Below, piece after piece: positions 63,592-64,000 of a DNA stretch of 64,000 nt; the first letter of the stretch is position 1; each line of letters opens with the position of its first letter. The notes beneath the pieces are model-generated. The model ran no database searches. It saw nothing but the letters and a program-made list of their open reading frames with translations, and had not been told where the DNA came from. The stretch is taken from the NCBI GenBank assembly GCA_007748055.1, contig CP036279.1, positions 4,278,001-4,342,000 on the forward strand. The letters run 5' to 3'. The position numbers and the translations under genes were made by a program. The DNA comes from Kolteria novifilia. GTDB lineage: Bacteria > Planctomycetota > Planctomycetia > Kolteriales > Kolteriaceae.

Positions 63592-64000
63592 TCAAGACTT
63601 ATCGCGCAGCAGGTCGCGCAAGACGAGACACGCGGCCTGTCGAGTCGCGTAAACCGTTCGCTCCGAAGCACCTACGGCTTGGGCGGTCTCCTTGACGCCA
63701 TACCCCAGCAGAAGATGGCGCACGATCGCCCGTCGACGGGGCGTGAAGGGTTCGAGCAGACGCTCGACCATCTCCGAGGCGACCGCGATGTCCTCAGGGG
63801 CCGGGTCCGATTCCAGTGGGTCTGGACAGCGTTCGATCGGGATCACTCGGTCAATATCGCGGCGATCGCGATGGGCGTAGCGGAGCCGATCGCGAACCTT
63901 GTTCAGCGTCAGCGTCACCAAGTAGGGCCACAGCCCCCGTTCCGGGTCGATTTCGAGCTCGTTTTTGCGCGCTTTGGAGAAAAAACCGCCCAATGCGGAC
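63592..64000 (-). CDS. ECF-type RNA polymerase sigma factor (5' truncated by window)
   Basis: The frame is open from the right edge, so the start lies outside; 136 residues remain. The start of the visible part, ALGGFFSKARKNELEIDPER, then GLWPYLVTLTLNKVRDRLRY, matches the end of sigma region 2 in planctomycete ECF factors. Region 4 is complete: EPFTPRRRAIVRHLLLGYGV, then KETAQAVGASERTVYATRQA, with the DNA-reading helix in ASERTVYATRQ. ECF factors direct RNA polymerase to a small regulon; planctomycetes often couple them with Ser/Thr kinases. It lies 427 bp before the RTX-kinase-CHAT unit on the same strand, so it may control that unit. Confidence 0.88.
   Translation of the reverse strand, partial: SALGGFFSKARKNELEIDPERGLWPYLVTLTLNKVRDRLRYAHRDRRDIDRVIPIERCPDPLESDPAPEDIAVASEMVERLLEPFTPRRRAIVRHLLLGYGVKETAQAVGASERTVYATRQAACLVLRDLLRDKS

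Overview
The window looks like a chromosomal segment of a GC-rich planctomycete (Planctomycetota, order Planctomycetia-like). The evidence is family content: five DUF1559 prepilin-like proteins with the [18 protein letters not shown]-terminus, a DUF1080 protein, three large exported proteins with an N-terminal LExLExR-type (LEPR-XLL-like) motif, small carboxypeptidase-regulatory-like lipoproteins, an ECF sigma factor, and a Ser/Thr kinase beside a CHAT protein. I see no rRNA, tRNA, CRISPR array, phage or integrase gene. The genus cannot be named from the sequence alone.

Layout. 1-5 kb: the 3' part of a very large exported-type protein, then a GNAT acetyltransferase on the other strand. 5-15 kb: a GlgX-type debranching enzyme, then an RND efflux adaptor and permease separated by an AraC/PAS regulator, a lipoprotein and a DUF1559 gene. 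15-25 kb: a GT4 glycosyltransferase, two polytopic GT39-like proteins, an alpha/beta-hydrolase lipoprotein and an outer-membrane-type protein. 24.6-25.4 kb is a repeat-rich convergent intergenic region. 25-33 kb: a leishmanolysin-like secreted metalloprotease with FG-GAP repeats, a TatD-like hydrolase with a small partner, DUF1080, DUF1559, a CX4CH protein and a Bax-inhibitor-1 family protein. 33-41 kb: an NtrC-type regulator, a PAP2 phosphatase, a lipoprotein beside two tandem DUF1559 paralogues, and a beta-propeller protein. 40.7-45 kb: a ZIP-like transporter facing a P1B-type metal ATPase, and an esterase. 46-52.5 kb: a 1633-residue GH81 beta-1,3-glucanase with four repeated C-terminal modules and a 150-bp perfect hexanucleotide array, then L-serine dehydratase. 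52.6-54 kb: another DUF1559/lipoprotein pair.

54.2-64 kb is the most interesting block, all on the minus strand. An ECF sigma factor (cut by the window edge) precedes a tightly packed three-gene unit: an RTX-repeat surface-type protein, a transmembrane Ser/Thr kinase whose start overlaps the RTX stop (TGATG), and an exported TPR-CHAT (caspase-like) protein starting within 10 bp of the kinase stop. This looks like one signalling or proteolysis module and is my main candidate for an undescribed system.

Two families of short non-coding elements with terminal inverted repeats occur between genes: a 167-bp family with two inverted copies 20 kb apart, and a roughly 150-bp family with at least three copies. 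Their CTAG-type ends coincide with TAG stop codons of several genes.
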